From Acidobacteriota bacterium (GTDB lineage: Bacteria; Acidobacteriota; Vicinamibacteria; Vicinamibacterales; Fen-181), in the NCBI GenBank assembly GCA_003170135.1, contig PMZR01000121.1, positions 10,429 to 46,000 on the forward strand: a stretch of 35,572 bases of DNA, in the 5' to 3' direction. The notes under the pieces were generated by a model that saw only the letters and a list, made by a program, of their open reading frames with translations, made no database searches and was not told where the DNA came from. Made by a program: the position numbers and the translations under genes. Positions 35,180 through 35,572 of this stretch are shown here, in pieces; positions within the stretch are counted from its first letter, which is position 1; each line of letters begins with the position of its first letter.

Positions 35180-35510
35180 GCGGACCGGGCCCCAGGCGAG
35201 CCTCTCGGCCGCCGGGGAAAACTCCTCGGCGTTGCGCCGTGTTCCGAATCGCGGTGTCCGGCTTGCGCTACTCGCGCTTGCTCGACCGCTACGCGCTGCG
35301 CCGGGGAAAGGCACCCCAGCGCGGCTGCCGCGCCGGGGACCCCGCCCACGGCGCACGTTCGCCCGCCTACGCTCGCGCCGCTTCTATCGCGAGCTATGGC
35401 GAGGCCTCGCCGTAGCCGCGCCGGTCGAATCACGAGCGCGGCGAAGGCGGGTCGTTTTCCGGGATCGACCGGCCGGCAGCCTCGAACGGCTCGCCTGGGG
35501 CCCGGTCCGC
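35180..35510. repeat. Element bounded by perfect 22-bp inverted repeats
   Basis: Bases 35180-35201 and 35489-35510 are exact reverse complements over 22 bp, with imperfect extension inward (GGAAAAC words on both sides). The 287-bp interior is GC-rich, has further short inverted repeats and carries the palindromic core also found in the dehydrogenase remnant. No transposase frame is present. A MITE-like or REP-cluster element is the best description. Confidence 0.65.
35310..35347 (+). repeat. Palindromic core, second near-identical copy
   Basis: Matches 2181-2218 at 37 of 38 positions, in the same plus-strand orientation. The inverted repeat CCCCAGCGCGGC/GCCGCGCCGGGG here has one mispair. The copies are about 33 kb apart, so this is a dispersed repeat and not a local duplication. 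Confidence 0.7.
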
Positions 35511-35513
35511 CCC

Positions 35514-35572
35514 CGCACGCACCCCGCACTTCGCACCGCACCCCGCACTCCGCACCGCACCCCGCACCCCGC
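35514..35572 (-). repeat. Heptad array NNGTGCG in reverse orientation (runs off window)
   Basis: Read on the plus strand as CGCACTT, CGCAC, CGCACCC, CGCACTC, CGCAC, CGCACCC, CGCACCC. This is the reverse complement of the family at 32831, including its 5-nt units. It adjoins the inverted-repeat element and continues beyond the window. Confidence 0.8.

Noticed and set aside
34743..35356. Minus-strand open frames in the leader of the lipoprotein gene
   Set aside because: They run through the strong promoter, heptad arrays and palindromes, have no domain, and overlap each other in different frames.

Overview
The window is GC-rich and almost every gene lies on the minus strand. It is a Wzx/Wzy-type exopolysaccharide or capsule locus. 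A DUF5658 protein, a small zinc-ribbon protein, the OM barrel/Wza/Wzc order and intergenic repeat arrays suggest an Acidobacteriota genome, perhaps Vicinamibacteria. That assignment is inference; no rRNA or marker gene is present.

Reading in the direction of transcription (right to left): about 35.6-30.2 kb holds a regulatory and accessory block. It contains a lipoprotein with DxDxDG motifs, an MNT/HEPN nucleotidyltransferase pair, an NtrC-like regulator whose ATPase motifs are degenerate, and a small secreted Cna-B-like protein. About 30.2-20.3 kb holds the conserved export and sugar-nucleotide core: an OM beta-barrel, Wza, a Wzc tyrosine kinase, a PglF-like dehydratase, the CapE/CapF/CapG trio for UDP-L-FucNAc, and an acyl carrier protein. 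About 19.4-2.8 kb is the glycan-specific cassette: flippase Wzx, methyltransferase, polymerase Wzy, five glycosyltransferases, a hexapeptide acetyltransferase, the PglC/PglD/PglE set, and a secreted discoidin/DUF4091 protein. Many neighbours here overlap by 4-20 nt. The left end (below 2.8 kb) has a broken nucleotide-sugar dehydrogenase, a zinc-ribbon protein, a DUF5658 membrane protein on the plus strand, and the 5' end of a second dehydrogenase running off the window.

The genes fit one pathway. PglF, PglE and PglD would make UDP-N,N'-diacetylbacillosamine, and PglC would load it onto undecaprenyl phosphate. CapE, CapF and CapG would make UDP-L-FucNAc for a WbuB-like transferase. The other transferases, the acetyltransferase and the methyltransferase finish the repeat unit. 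Wzx flips it, Wzy polymerises it, and Wzc/Wza with the OM barrel control length and export.

The most unusual non-gene signal is a set of 7-nt-period repeat arrays in the intergenic gaps of the core and accessory blocks. Each locus has its own consensus. I saw none in the glycan cassette. A second signal is a GC-rich palindromic element: one copy sits inside the broken dehydrogenase, a degenerate copy sits where that gene is truncated, and a third is inside a 22-bp inverted-repeat structure at the right end. Broken genes lie on both sides of the cassette (dehydrogenase at left, acyltransferase remnants at right), as expected if the cassette was exchanged.
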